NCBI GenBank assembly: GCA_031549115.1 | Contig: JAVBQJ010000021.1 | Span: 1 to 64,000, forward strand | Source of the DNA: JAVBQJ01 sp031549115 | GTDB taxonomy: Bacteria > Verrucomicrobiota > Lentisphaeria > Victivallales > Victivallaceae | Reading direction: 5' to 3' | DNA: 64,000 nt | Shown here: positions 14,647 to 24,672 of the stretch, one piece after another | Numbering within the stretch: position 1 is the stretch's first letter | Layout of the letters: every line of letters begins with the position of its first letter | Program-made: the position numbers and the translations under genes | Notes under the pieces: generated by a model | Database searches by the model: none | The model's input: the letters and a program-made list of their open reading frames with translations, nothing else | What the model was told of the DNA's origin: nothing

Positions 14647-15708
14647 ATGAATCCGAATTTTCACCCGACGAACACCCGGCTGATCACCGGGACATTCATG
14701 CAGCTGGACCACTGGGACGATCAGGAGGGCCTGCTGTTTCAGACGGGTTTGCGCAGTATGACGCCGGATCACTGGCGGCAAGTGGTGCGGGACATGGCGG
14801 CCATCGGCATTGACACGTTGGTGTTTCAGCAGGGGACCGATGCCCGTAACGGCATCGACGATACCCGTGCTTATTACAAGAGCGCCCACTGGCCGTTGCC
14901 GGATTGGATGAAGAGCAAGCCGAATCTGTATCGCGAAGTCGTCGATGAAGCCGAAGAGTTGGGTATGACCGTGATCCACGGTATTTACACGATGTTCTGG
15001 CCCGATCCGTATGTGTACCCGCTTCAGGCGGTCGAGCTGGCGCGGCGGAGCGCGATGGAGCTGTACGAACAATACGGCGAGCGCAAGAGCTTCGGCGGCT
15101 GGTACTGGAGCTATGAATATCCGCCGTCCAGCGTTTCCGGCCGCGACAGCTTGCGGCAGGTGGTTCCGGCCATCCGCGAGGTCGCCGACTGCCCGTTCAT
15201 GATCGCGCCGAACGCCGACCGCGGCGTCTGCGCGGCGATTCTGGGCGACATCGACGTCGATATCGCCGCGTATCAGGATACGGTGGGGTTGGGGGTGGAG
15301 CCGGATATTTTCGGGCGCCACGCCCGCGCCGACCGTTACCGGAGTCTGGACCGGCTGCCGTTCATGTACGAAGCGCTGAAGTTCGCTCACGACGGCTGGT
15401 GCACGCCGGAAGACGCGCCGAACCATTATTGGAACTTCTATACCCGGCCGCGCGGCCGGACCGCATTGTGGAACGACCTGGAAATCTGGGAATTCGACCA
15501 CCGGAAAATTTTGTATCCGACCGAACTCTCCCGCGTCGCCGCGCAACTGGAATTGACCGCTCCGTATGTGGACAAGCAGATCATCTACCAGTATCCCGGC
15601 CTGATGCACCACCCCGATCATCCGGTCCCGGTCGGCGGCGAACGCGCCCGTACCCTGTACGAAACCTACGCCCTGTATCGCGAAGCCGTCCTCGCCGGTC
15701 GCAAGTAA
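14647..15708 (+). CDS. DUF4434-like TIM-barrel protein
   Basis: 353 residues, no signal peptide. It begins with RLITGTFMQLDHWDD, then DMAAIGIDTLVFQQGTD, MTVIHGIYTMFWPD, FGGWYWSYEYPP and CPFMIAPNADRG, alternating strands and helices as in a barrel hydrolase. The ITGTF start and following strand resemble the protein at 52499-53470, suggesting distant paralogy within DUF4434-type proteins. No enzyme activity is assigned. AAGGAG lies 7 bp before the ATG, and the palindrome TTAAACGTTTAA sits just upstream. It is the single gene between repeat copy 1 and a convergent hypothetical gene that overlaps its 3' end by 43 bp. A carbohydrate-related function is inferred from neighbours only. Confidence 0.6.
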   Translation: MNPNFHPTNTRLITGTFMQLDHWDDQEGLLFQTGLRSMTPDHWRQVVRDMAAIGIDTLVFQQGTDARNGIDDTRAYYKSAHWPLPDWMKSKPNLYREVVDEAEELGMTVIHGIYTMFWPDPYVYPLQAVELARRSAMELYEQYGERKSFGGWYWSYEYPPSSVSGRDSLRQVVPAIREVADCPFMIAPNADRGVCAAILGDIDVDIAAYQDTVGLGVEPDIFGRHARADRYRSLDRLPFMYEALKFAHDGWCTPEDAPNHYWNFYTRPRGRTALWNDLEIWEFDHRKILYPTELSRVAAQLELTAPYVDKQIIYQYPGLMHHPDHPVPVGGERARTLYETYALYREAVLAGRK

Positions 15709-16415
15709 GGTGTCTGCGTGGGGGAGAATGTGGGGGGCTCCTCGCCCCCACGCCTGTCGTCGGGCTTACCGCCTCCTGTCGAGTCCATCACATCCGCTGT
15801 CTCTCCGGCGCTTGGATCGGGGAACAGGCTGAAAGTCCGCAACAGGAGCTCGCGCCATTTGGGGGATTTGATGCAGTTCAGGATCAACGGGCGCAGGATG
15901 TTTTGCCGGAATTCTTCCGGTTTATAGTCTGCGGACGCACTCACCGCGAAGGATACCAGATCCGCCAGCCGGTTTATGGAGTAATTGTACTTTGAGCATA
16001 TTTCCGCAATGGCATTTTTTTGTTCGCGCAATGCCGCTTCTTCCTCCGTTTCCGTTGGAGGGAAAGGGGCGCCGTTGGAGATTCGGCAACAGGTTGTCGG
16101 CCCTGACACGGACGGGTGATCGTGACAAAGCAATTCGACGTTTTTATTGACCCATACGAAGAACAAGATCCAGAATTGAATCTCTTCGACCTCCGTACCG
16201 GCACCGGAGTTGCGATAGGCTTCGATTCTCCCGAGGAGCGCCAGCATCGCTTCTTTGTCGAAGCGGTGTTCCGCCTTGAAGTCGGGGAATGCGTTCAATT
16301 CGTGCCACAGACCGGCATACGTATCCGGCTTTGGAGCGACGGGAGCATCGCCGAGAACCTGGAAGACGATAGCGGCCCCGAGAATCAATCCATAACCGAA
16401 TTTTCGGATTATCAT
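15666..16415 (-). CDS. Hypothetical exported protein
   Basis: 249 residues with a signal-peptide-like N-terminus (IIRKFGYGLILGAAIVFQV) and no recognised domain; the middle is helical with a Glu/Ala-rich segment and two adjacent Cys (TTCCRIS). The ATG at 16415 is preferred over GTG at 16421 because GGAAGGG is then correctly spaced. The C-terminal 45 residues are low-complexity (Pro/Gly/Arg), run through a GC-rich inverted repeat near 15713-15755 and overlap the convergent gene, so the original protein may have ended earlier and been extended by mutation. It could be a decaying lineage-specific gene. Confidence 0.5.
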   Translation of the reverse strand: MIIRKFGYGLILGAAIVFQVLGDAPVAPKPDTYAGLWHELNAFPDFKAEHRFDKEAMLALLGRIEAYRNSGAGTEVEEIQFWILFFVWVNKNVELLCHDHPSVSGPTTCCRISNGAPFPPTETEEEAALREQKNAIAEICSKYNYSINRLADLVSFAVSASADYKPEEFRQNILRPLILNCIKSPKWRELLLRTFSLFPDPSAGETADVMDSTGGGKPDDRRGGEEPPTFSPTQTPYLRPARTASRYRA

Positions 16416-16545
16416 ATGCACTACCCTTCCGGTTTGTATCGGAAACAGTACAACGGCAATGGCCGAATGTCAAGTTCGGCCTGAAAACAATCCCGCAATC
16501 GTATCGTTCCCGGAAACGGCGATTGCGGGAGCCGCTGCGCCAATT

Positions 16546-18639
16546 TCAGCTTTGCAGCACGCAGACGGAATCCGCGGTGACGGACAAGGCTCCGCCGCGG
16601 AGCTGTCCGTCGCCGAAGATCACCCGCATCGCGGCCGCTTCGGGCAATGGGAAAGTGACATCGCTGCGGTTGCGGTTGAAGACGAACAGCATTCGCTTCG
16701 AACCGGCTTCGAGGCGGCGCAGATATACCAGCTCCGGCACCGGCGGCGGCAACTCCATGCCAAGCCGGGTCAGCAGCCGCCGCAACACCTCCAGCGGGCT
16801 GCGGTCGGACGGATGGTGGTGAAAGGCGCCGCCGAGGCTGGTGCCGAGGTAGATGATATGCTCGTTCGGCTGGATCGCGCCGGGGCGTCCGTCCTGCCAG
16901 CGGCCGATCACGCTGCCGTGTTCCGGGAGCAGGTACGACGCGTAATTTTCCGGTCCCGGCGTGACGGCAACGCCATCCACGGTCAGGACGTCGGGGGCGT
17001 GACTCAACAGTACCCGGTCGTCGATCCGGGCGCCGGCCCATTGCCGGAAGCGGCCGCCGGGCCAGGTCGGATGCACCCAGGTGTTGGCGGCGCGCAGTCC
17101 GGCGCCCTCTTCGAGGATGGCTTTGCCGCCCCGGTCGAAGTAATCGGCCAGCGCCTGCTCCTCTTCGGCGGTCGGCATGAAGAACTCCGGCAAATAGAGC
17201 AGCCGGTATTGCCGCGCCTTTTCCGGCAGGCTGCGCGAATCCAGCCAGTCGACGGTGTAGCCGAGTTCGCGGAAGGCGGCGTAGATGCCGCACAGTGCCC
17301 GTTTATACAAGTAGGTTCCTTCCGGAGTATTCAGGCTGAAATCCCAGAAGTCGCCGTTGCCGGTGTTTTCGACCCGGTTGATCAGGTCGCTGGCGACGCT
17401 GTAGACGATCGCGATCGGGCTGGACACCACCTGCGACGCCTGCAGAAATTCGTGATGTTCGGCGACGAAGCGTCCGACGGCCGCGGTCAGCGGCGCGAAC
17501 GGCTTGAAGCTGCCGTCGATGTGCACCAGCCCCGAAAGGTTGTGCTCCATGCCCAGCCGTTCCGCCCGGTATTGCCAGTAAAACAGCCCCTTGGCGCCGC
17601 CCGCGACCGTGCTCATCACCTTGAACAGATAATCGCCGTTGGTGACCAGCGGGCGCCACGCGCCCCAGTCCGGGTACAATTCATGGACCCAGAAGTACGG
17701 CCGCAGCGAACGCTGCCAGTCGGTCTGCAGCGTCGGCCAACTGGTGGACAATACATCGGTGAAGCGGTTTTCCGCCAGCAGCGAACAACCGTAAAAGTCC
17801 ACTTCGCGCGCATTCATGACGTCGTCGGAGGCCCATTGGGCGGCATCCTGGATTGGACTGCTGGCGCCGACGTGGCACATGATCGGCCGTTCGGGATCGA
17901 GTGCACGCACCGTATCATACATGAAACGGAGCCGCTGCGACACCGCGGTCATCGCCCAACGCCGCCACAAATACAGTTCGGCGAAGTCATAAGGTCCGCC
18001 CGGCGGGTTGACGGTATCGAAGCTCTCGAAACGTTTGCCGAAAAAATTGTTGAGCGCTGTGATCGAATCGAAGTGTTTTTGCAGATAATCGCGGTAAGCC
18101 CGGATCGAGTGCGGACAGCCGCATTCGCCGATCGGGCGGGCGCCGGGCTCGTTCCAGATGTGCCACAACAAGAGCTCCGGCCGTTCCCGGTAACGCTCCA
18201 CCACGGTGCGGACGAATTGCTTGGCGTGTTCGATCACCGCCGGATTGTCGAAGCACGGCAGCCAGCCGCCGCAGTAGTAGGCGCCGTGGGCCAACGGCGG
18301 CAGCGGCCGGCCATGCATATCCATCCGGGAGCCGCCGAGACGCCCGTAGACATAGTCGGGGGCGTTTTCCATCAGGAATTTCACGATCACCTGCTTGCCG
18401 TTGCGGGCAGCCAGCTCGAACAGTTCGTCGAGATCGGAGAAGTCGTATTGCCCCTCGGCCGGTTCGTTCCAGCGCCATTGCACCCGCAGTTGGATGGCGT
18501 CGAGGCCGAGCTCCCCCATCGCGGCCAGGTCGCCGGGCCACTCCGGCGGCAGCGGCGTCGGGGCCCGGTAATACTGGGTGCCATAGACAAAGCGGTCGGT
18601 GATGCGCCGGATGGCGCCGGATGGTGTGGTGTTTTCCAT
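16546..18639 (-). CDS. Beta-galactosidase-like glycoside hydrolase (GH42 type)
   Basis: 697 residues, no signal peptide, so probably intracellular. GH42 layout: barrel start GTQYYRAPTPLPPEWPGDLAAM, LDAIQLRVQWRWNEPAEGQYDFSDLD, the acid/base Glu in LLWHIWNEPG, YLWRRW, and a candidate nucleophile Glu in FWVHELYPDWG; then a trimerisation/glutamine-amidotransferase-like domain (LLYLPEFFMPTAEEEQALADYFDRGG) and a C-terminal beta domain. The ATG at 18639 has CCGGAG 7 bp upstream; the longer upstream frame runs into the GH2 gene. Second gene of a GH2-GH42 pair (14-bp gap), suggesting stepwise degradation of a galactose- and mannose-containing oligosaccharide. Confidence 0.85.
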   Translation of the reverse strand: MENTTPSGAIRRITDRFVYGTQYYRAPTPLPPEWPGDLAAMGELGLDAIQLRVQWRWNEPAEGQYDFSDLDELFELAARNGKQVIVKFLMENAPDYVYGRLGGSRMDMHGRPLPPLAHGAYYCGGWLPCFDNPAVIEHAKQFVRTVVERYRERPELLLWHIWNEPGARPIGECGCPHSIRAYRDYLQKHFDSITALNNFFGKRFESFDTVNPPGGPYDFAELYLWRRWAMTAVSQRLRFMYDTVRALDPERPIMCHVGASSPIQDAAQWASDDVMNAREVDFYGCSLLAENRFTDVLSTSWPTLQTDWQRSLRPYFWVHELYPDWGAWRPLVTNGDYLFKVMSTVAGGAKGLFYWQYRAERLGMEHNLSGLVHIDGSFKPFAPLTAAVGRFVAEHHEFLQASQVVSSPIAIVYSVASDLINRVENTGNGDFWDFSLNTPEGTYLYKRALCGIYAAFRELGYTVDWLDSRSLPEKARQYRLLYLPEFFMPTAEEEQALADYFDRGGKAILEEGAGLRAANTWVHPTWPGGRFRQWAGARIDDRVLLSHAPDVLTVDGVAVTPGPENYASYLLPEHGSVIGRWQDGRPGAIQPNEHIIYLGTSLGGAFHHHPSDRSPLEVLRRLLTRLGMELPPPVPELVYLRRLEAGSKRMLFVFNRNRSDVTFPLPEAAAMRVIFGDGQLRGGALSVTADSVCVLQS

Positions 18640-18653
18640 GAAGGGCTCCGGGT

Positions 18654-20594
18654 TCAGTTCGTTTGATGAAACACGTCCGACAGCGCCGCCGCGGCCGGTT
18701 TGAGGTTGCCCTCGAAGTCGATCACCGAGGTGTTCGCGGTACACGGGAAGGAGTCGTGTCCCATCCAGACGATCGCGCCGCCGATGGCCGGGAAGCGCCG
18801 TTTCATGGCCCGGACCGCGTAAGCGAGCGCCTGGGCCTGGCGCTTCTGGCTCCAGGCGACGTACTCTTCGAGATTTTCCGGAATACGGCTGTATTGCTGC
18901 TCGAAAACCGATTGCTCCGCCCACCACGGCAACGGGTAATTCCATAGCGGCGTCGCCGGCGAACAGGGGAAGCACGCTTCGCTGCCCGCATAGCGCCGGA
19001 TCAATTCCGCGCTGCTGGCCCCCGGACAGCCGAATTCGGAGCGAAACAGCGAATCGTCGTTGTCCCATTGCGGATTCCAGTTCGTTTCCAGGTCGCCTTC
19101 GCATTTCCAGGGCCCGTGGACATCCCACAACCGGCCGGTTCCGTAATAGGCGGGGTCGCCGAATTCCCGCGGGCCCGAAGCCGAGGTCGCCATGAAACGC
19201 CGGGACGGGTCGCGCTGCTTCGTCACCGCGGCGAGCATCGCCAGCATCGGTTCGTCGATGTCGCAGGGAACGCCGCAGCCTTCGAGGCTGCCGTCGGGGC
19301 CGCGCTGCAGTTCGTTGCCGCCGGACCAGGCCAGGAGCGACACATGCCGCGGCAGACTGGTCAGATAGGCATCGGCGATCCGGCGCATTTCCGCCACGGC
19401 TTCGGCATCCCAGGGCGGGGTATTGGACAACCCCGAGGAGCTCATCGGAAACTCCTGCCATACCAACAGACCGTATTCGTCGCACAGGTCATAGAAGAAG
19501 TCGGGCTCGAGGAACGCCCCGCCCCAGATCCGCAGAATATTGCACCCCATGTCCCGGTAATGGCGCAGCCGCAGCACATAATCTTCGCGGGTGCAATCGG
19601 CATAATACGCCCGCAGCGGCGTCCAGTTGAACCCCTGCAGGAAGGTCGGCACGCCGTTGACTTCGCAGACCCACGGATCGGCGTCGACGGGTGCTCCGGT
19701 ACAGGGAAGCCAGCGGACCTCCTTGAAGCCGATGTTGCGGACTTCCCGCCCGGCGTCACCGGCATTTATCTCCAATTGGTACAATACCGGATTTCCGGAC
19801 AGATTCGGCTGCCACAGCTCCACGTCCGGGATGGCGGCCCGGAGCCCCCGCGCCAGTTCGGCGGCGTCGGCTTTCCGGCTCCATACCGTCTTGCCGTCCA
19901 GCCGCAGCGTCAACTCCGCCGCGGCCGCGCCGGTCAAGCGCGCCTTCAGCAATACGGAACCCTGCCGCGTGGCGGCGACGGCGTCGGTCCACAAATCGGT
20001 GACCGTCAGGCTCGGCGTATCGACCGCACGGATCCACGGCGTCCGGGTGATGCCGGTTTGCACCAGCCGGGGAATCCAGTCCCAGGTGTAATAGTAACGC
20101 GGTTTGGTCACCGGCATTTCGTAGGTCCGGCCGAATTGCCCGGCGAAGCGGACCGGGCAATCGAAGACGATGGCGAGGCGGTGAGTCGAACCGGCCGCCG
20201 CGGGGGGCAGCGTGAACGAGTGCGGCCGGTGGGCGCCGCAAAAGCTTCCCAGCAGGACATAGTCCCAGTAAATCCAGCCTTCGGCGTCGAGTCCGGGGCA
20301 GACCAACTCGCAGGCGGTATCGGCCGGCAATACCGGGGGAATGTCGCAGTGGAACATCCAATGGCGGTTTTCGACCCATTCGCAGTTGCGCGCCTGAAAG
20401 CCGAAATGGGGGTCGGGGATGATTCCGGCGCGGATGAGCGCGCCCTGGACCGAACCGGGAACCTGCGCCGGAACCGCCGGAATTTCGGCTTTCTGGGTTT
20501 CGCCGGTTTCCATGGATTGAAGCAGTTGCCACAGGTTGGGGGTCCAGCCGCTGACCTGCCAGGATAATTGACTTAAATCCAACTTGAATTGCAT
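18654..20594 (-). CDS. GH2 glycosidase, beta-mannosidase-like
   Basis: 646 residues, cytoplasmic. GH2 layout: N-terminal jelly-roll (QVPGSVQGALIRAGIIPDPHFG, PGLDAEGWIYWDYVLLG), immunoglobulin-like domain, then a catalytic barrel with GFNWTPLRAYYADCTREDY, MGCNILRIWGGAFLEPDFF, LVWQEFPM, acid/base Glu in LAWSGGNELQRG and nucleophile Glu in FRSEFGCPG. The order and RIWGGG/SEFG-type motifs match beta-mannosidase-type GH2 members. Shorter than many beta-mannosidases (about 800 aa), lacking C-terminal extra domains. The start at MQFKLDL has only a weak AGAAAG ribosome site. First gene of an operon with GH42, with a candidate promoter upstream and divergent to the giant secreted protein. Confidence 0.88.
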   Translation of the reverse strand: MQFKLDLSQLSWQVSGWTPNLWQLLQSMETGETQKAEIPAVPAQVPGSVQGALIRAGIIPDPHFGFQARNCEWVENRHWMFHCDIPPVLPADTACELVCPGLDAEGWIYWDYVLLGSFCGAHRPHSFTLPPAAAGSTHRLAIVFDCPVRFAGQFGRTYEMPVTKPRYYYTWDWIPRLVQTGITRTPWIRAVDTPSLTVTDLWTDAVAATRQGSVLLKARLTGAAAAELTLRLDGKTVWSRKADAAELARGLRAAIPDVELWQPNLSGNPVLYQLEINAGDAGREVRNIGFKEVRWLPCTGAPVDADPWVCEVNGVPTFLQGFNWTPLRAYYADCTREDYVLRLRHYRDMGCNILRIWGGAFLEPDFFYDLCDEYGLLVWQEFPMSSSGLSNTPPWDAEAVAEMRRIADAYLTSLPRHVSLLAWSGGNELQRGPDGSLEGCGVPCDIDEPMLAMLAAVTKQRDPSRRFMATSASGPREFGDPAYYGTGRLWDVHGPWKCEGDLETNWNPQWDNDDSLFRSEFGCPGASSAELIRRYAGSEACFPCSPATPLWNYPLPWWAEQSVFEQQYSRIPENLEEYVAWSQKRQAQALAYAVRAMKRRFPAIGGAIVWMGHDSFPCTANTSVIDFEGNLKPAAAALSDVFHQTN

Positions 20595-20646
20595 TTTTAC
20601 GGGTCTTTCTCGATTCGATATTTTGTCTATTACTATATGCAACAAA

Positions 20647-20674
20647 ACTATGGGGGCAAAAACGGTTTTGTCAA
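20647..20674 (-). promoter_or_regulatory. Putative promoter of the GH2-GH42 operon
   Basis: On the minus strand TTGACA (20674-20669), a 16-bp spacer and CATAGT (20652-20647), about 50 bp upstream of the GH2 start. The flanking CAAAAACGGTTTTG forms an imperfect inverted repeat over the -35 element and could be an operator. The rest of the 20595-20818 divergent spacer is AT-rich without other clear signals. Confidence 0.45.
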
Positions 20675-20818
20675 ATCGAAATCGTACTTGTTTTGCATAA
20701 AAAGCAGGATTGGTAAAAAGAAACGATGAAAAGTGTCGGTTTTTTTAATCCTTATGTAGTATACTTAATATAGAGGACAATTATCGCAATCTTTTTTTGG
20801 GAGTCGAAAGGAATGGCA

Positions 20819-23800
20819 ATGAAACCATGGAGTGTGCTCGGTATTGTCGGTGCGGCGCTGGCGCTTAATGCGGCATCGCTCAACAATCCCGGATTTGAAA
20901 TGTTGAATGACTCCCGGGATTTCCCCGCGTCATGGGGAAAACACTGGGTCAACAAAGGGGAATTTGCCCTGATTACCGATCCGGCAGGCACCCATGGCGG
21001 CAGCATTGCGTTATCGATCAGCCATTCCGGCGAGGCGGCCGATGGCGCCTGGGCCACCGTCGGCAGCGAACGGCTGGCGCCGGAAGGCGATCGGCGTTAC
21101 CGGCTCCGGGTCTGGGCCAAGGGACACGGCGAGCTGGGGATGATCACCTACTTGTACGGCTCCGGGAATTACCTGGTGCCGCAGGCGCCGCAAGATGACT
21201 TTTATGTCTGGTTTACGGTGGACTCAGACCAATACCGCGAGTTCGAGGCCGAGTTCACGGTGCCGGCGCAGGCGATTTCCGGGACCGACGGAGCTCCGTT
21301 TGCCGTCGACCAGTTTGAAGTCCTGTTCCACGTCAAAAAGGGACCGGTGGTGATCGACGATGTGTCGTTGACCCACCCCGGCGAAACGGTGACGGTGGCG
21401 GAACAATTTTTCGACCCGGCCCAGGCGCCGTTGATCACGCTGCCGCAGCTGCAGGCCCGGCCGGTCATGGACGGTCGTATCGACGATGCCGCCTGGCAGG
21501 GGGCCGCGATGACCACCGGCATGCAGGGGCTCGACGGGGTGATTTCGCCGCGCCAGTGCCGCTGGCTGGCCGGATTCGATGAAGAAAACCTGTATATCGC
21601 CTTTGAATCGCGGCAGCACGCGCTGATGCTGGCGGCCGGAGCCACCGGACGCGATGTCACGGTGGTCCCGGATGTCGAAGCGGTCGAAATCTGGCTGCAG
21701 GTGCCGGGACAGCCGTTGCGGCAGTTCATCGGCGTACCGGCGGGCGGTCTGGCCACGGTCAGCCCGGAGCCGGGCTTCCGGTGGGGGGAAAACGTCGAAT
21801 TCGCCAGCTATATTCTGGAAAGCAGCGAGATGGCGGGGGGAATTCTGACCCTCGGCGACAAGGTCTGGACCGGAGAAATCCGGATTCCGTTCCGCGATCT
21901 GGGGGGCGCGGCTCCGGCGGACGGCAGTATGTGGCGAATCAACTTCTGCCGCGATTTCTCGGTTCCGTCCGGGGCGGCGCGCGCCGATGCGGATTGGACC
22001 ACCTGGGCGCCGATTCGGACGCTGTTCAGCAATGTCGGTGAATTCGGCTTCGCCCGCTTCGACCGCAATGCGCCGGTGGTGCAATTGCAGAGTGTCGGCG
22101 ATCCGGCTTCCGGAGCGCTGGTGGTTCAGGGGAGCGCTTCGAAGCCGGTGCAGTTGTCCGAAAGCATCCGCTTGACCCGTCTGGATAAGCAGGTCACCGG
22201 CGGCGTCAGTGACCTGGGCGCCGGGGCATTCCGGGTCGAGGAGGCCATCCGGACCAACGCGGTCGGGGTGACGCCGATGCGCATGCAGCTCGCCGTCAAG
22301 AATCCGGCCGACGGGATGCTGTTGACGCAGACCGGGCTGAATTTTCAACTGCTGCCGACCTTCTGGATCCGTTCCCGGATGTTGTTCAGCCAGGGCATAT
22401 TGATGGTGGATGTGGATGCCAGCCGTTCCGAGCTTCCGGCGGATTGCACGGTGGAGGTGGGAATTTTCGCCGGCGGTGAAAATACGCCGTTGGCGATGGC
22501 GGCGCAGCCGGTGCAGCCGGGGGTTGACAAATTCACCATTCCGGTGGCTCTCGAGTCGATTCCCGCCGGCAGCTATTTGCTGAAAGGGGTGGTGAAGACC
22601 GCCGACGGGAAGGAGGCGGCTTCGACCGCCGAACCGCTGGAAATTCCGGCCCGTCCGGCCTGGATGGGCAACCGTATCGGCTATTCCGAAACCGTGCCGC
22701 CGCCGTTTACGCCGGTACGGGTCGAAGGGCAGTCCGTCGAAGTCGTCCTCCGGAATTATCTGTTGGACAACAACGGCTTCCCGGCGCAGATCGAAGCCGC
22801 GGACAAAGAGCTTATGGCGGCTCCGGTACGCCTGGAAGCGGTGGTCGACGGCAAGCCGGTCACATGGGATTTTGCGCCGCTGCGGCAGACCGCCGCCGAC
22901 GCGACCAAAGTGGTGTACGCGGTTTCCGGGAGCTCGAAAGTATTGGATGTCACCGGTACCGTGACGGTCGAATTCGACGGTTTTGCCGTCTGGGACGCGA
23001 CGTTCACTCCGAAGGGCGCGGTCACGGTCGATGAATTGAAGCTGGTGGCGCCGTTGCGCAAGGATGTGTGCTACTTCGCCCGCGGCGACGGCTTTGTTGC
23101 CGGGAGCCTGCTGCAGGACGCGTTTACCACTGTTCCGGGACGGGAAGATATCGTCACGCTCGGCAATACAGTGACCGAATGGGGATCGTGGTCGTATTGC
23201 CGGACCGGATGGGCCTGGCCGGAAACCTTCTACAACGAAGTCTACGTCGGCACGGACGAGGTCGGTTTCAGCATGATGGCGGAAGGCGCGGCAAATATCC
23301 GCGGCCCGAAGTATGCGAGCTTCGTCCCGGCTGGCGGCGATACGATGGAGATGACGATTCACCTGATCAGCGAAGCGACGAAGTGGGACAAGCCGTGGCA
23401 TTATGCCTACTTCTACCAGGCGATGCCGCTGCGGCCGGAGCCGACGGATCCGAAAGAGTGGCACGTCTCTTACGATCCGAGCGATCTGTATGCGTCGGAG
23501 ATGGCGTCATACCAGACCCCGGCGGCGCAGGAGCTGTTCCGCAATCTTTACATCGGCATGGGCTATTACATGCTCGACCCGGACGGTTTCCCGGCGTTCG
23601 ACCCGAACAATCGCGAAGCCGCGGAGCGGGGACTCAAATACTTCCAGAGCTTCGGCACCAAAATCGTCCACAACCTGTGGTTCGGCGCGATTGCCGACCG
23701 GTTGCCGGCGTACCAGACCTTCGGCGCCGAATGGGATGCGCTGCCGAAGTTCGGCTGGAGCACGCCGATGTCGCATTTGACCTCCGCGTGTCTGAACAGC

Positions 23801-24646
23801 GGTTATCAGGACTTCCAGATATCCTGCATCAAGGGCATTGTCGACGACCTCGGTTTCGACGGAGTTTACACCGACGCGACGCCGATCCAGTGCAGCAACG
23901 GCATTCATGGCTGCGGCTACGACGGCATCGACGGGAAACGGCACACGACGTTGAATTTACTGGCCACCCGGAACTTCGTCAAGCGTATGTACAATGTGTT
24001 GAAAGCCGACGGCCGCGACCGGGTCAACTTCTCGCACTCCGGGGAGGGCGGCACCATCGGCGCGTTTAACGACGCCCGCACCCATGGCGAGGAAATCTGC
24101 TGGGAAGGCGCCGATCATTACCGCCGGATCACGCCGGATTACTTCCGGGCGAAGTATGCGCAGACCGAATACGGCGTGCCGTATGCGTTCTTTCCGGTGT
24201 TCTACTACACGTGGCGCGCGGTCGGCGAACCCACGCCGATCAGCGAGGCGATGATGATGGCGTTGGCGCACCGGTTGTCGGTGACGATCGCCCACAACCA
24301 GCCGGAGATGTTGGCGATCTGGCGGCTTTTCGATCCGTGGTGGACTTCGAGCGACTTCGTCGTCTACTGGAAGCCCGAGGCGCCGGTACAGACCGAACGG
24401 CCGCTGGAGGTGACGGCGAGCACCTTCCTGAAAAAGGAAGAGGGCAAAGCGCTGGTGGTGCTGTCCAACTGGGCGTATCAGGATGTCGATGTGGCGGTGC
24501 TGGCGGATTCGGCCAAGCTCGGGTTCACCCCGTCGCGTTACACGCTGATCGATGTGATCGCGGAAACGGAGAGCGAACTGGATCCGGCCGGACCGCGGGT
24601 GCAAATCCCCGCCCGCGACTTTCGGGCGCTGCTGGTGGAAAAATAA
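20819..24646 (+). CDS. Giant secreted carbohydrate-active protein A (CBM-like plus GH123/DUF6067-like)
   Basis: 1275 residues with a signal peptide (MKPWSVLGIVGAALALNAAS). Regions: carbohydrate-binding jelly-roll (NPGFEMLN to VVIDDVSLTHPG, about 25-185); a CBM9/DOMON-like domain (PVMDGRIDDAAWQGAAMTTG, about 215-410); beta-rich linkers; then a C-terminal catalytic-looking barrel (ANIRGPKYASFVPAGG, FGAEWDALPKFGW) with DGVYTDAT at about 1015 and NFSHSGEGG. The later part recalls GH123/DUF6067-type glycosidases, from memory only. ATG 20819 is preferred to 20813 because AAAGGA is then 6 bp away. Paralogue of the protein at 29033; start of a six-gene plus-strand run. Confidence 0.75.
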   Translation: MKPWSVLGIVGAALALNAASLNNPGFEMLNDSRDFPASWGKHWVNKGEFALITDPAGTHGGSIALSISHSGEAADGAWATVGSERLAPEGDRRYRLRVWAKGHGELGMITYLYGSGNYLVPQAPQDDFYVWFTVDSDQYREFEAEFTVPAQAISGTDGAPFAVDQFEVLFHVKKGPVVIDDVSLTHPGETVTVAEQFFDPAQAPLITLPQLQARPVMDGRIDDAAWQGAAMTTGMQGLDGVISPRQCRWLAGFDEENLYIAFESRQHALMLAAGATGRDVTVVPDVEAVEIWLQVPGQPLRQFIGVPAGGLATVSPEPGFRWGENVEFASYILESSEMAGGILTLGDKVWTGEIRIPFRDLGGAAPADGSMWRINFCRDFSVPSGAARADADWTTWAPIRTLFSNVGEFGFARFDRNAPVVQLQSVGDPASGALVVQGSASKPVQLSESIRLTRLDKQVTGGVSDLGAGAFRVEEAIRTNAVGVTPMRMQLAVKNPADGMLLTQTGLNFQLLPTFWIRSRMLFSQGILMVDVDASRSELPADCTVEVGIFAGGENTPLAMAAQPVQPGVDKFTIPVALESIPAGSYLLKGVVKTADGKEAASTAEPLEIPARPAWMGNRIGYSETVPPPFTPVRVEGQSVEVVLRNYLLDNNGFPAQIEAADKELMAAPVRLEAVVDGKPVTWDFAPLRQTAADATKVVYAVSGSSKVLDVTGTVTVEFDGFAVWDATFTPKGAVTVDELKLVAPLRKDVCYFARGDGFVAGSLLQDAFTTVPGREDIVTLGNTVTEWGSWSYCRTGWAWPETFYNEVYVGTDEVGFSMMAEGAANIRGPKYASFVPAGGDTMEMTIHLISEATKWDKPWHYAYFYQAMPLRPEPTDPKEWHVSYDPSDLYASEMASYQTPAAQELFRNLYIGMGYYMLDPDGFPAFDPNNREAAERGLKYFQSFGTKIVHNLWFGAIADRLPAYQTFGAEWDALPKFGWSTPMSHLTSACLNSGYQDFQISCIKGIVDDLGFDGVYTDATPIQCSNGIHGCGYDGIDGKRHTTLNLLATRNFVKRMYNVLKADGRDRVNFSHSGEGGTIGAFNDARTHGEEICWEGADHYRRITPDYFRAKYAQTEYGVPYAFFPVFYYTWRAVGEPTPISEAMMMALAHRLSVTIAHNQPEMLAIWRLFDPWWTSSDFVVYWKPEAPVQTERPLEVTASTFLKKEEGKALVVLSNWAYQDVDVAVLADSAKLGFTPSRYTLIDVIAETESELDPAGPRVQIPARDFRALLVEK

Positions 24647-24672
24647 AAAATCAGGAAATCGAGGATATATTC

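Noticed and set aside
16459..18666. 735-codon frame opposite the GH42 gene
   Set aside because: Long antisense frame produced by codon bias; no domain and no ribosome site, while the opposite strand has full GH42 motifs.
21224..23464. 746-codon antisense frame within giant protein A
   Set aside because: Same antisense effect; Arg/His/Gln-rich without any recognisable domain.
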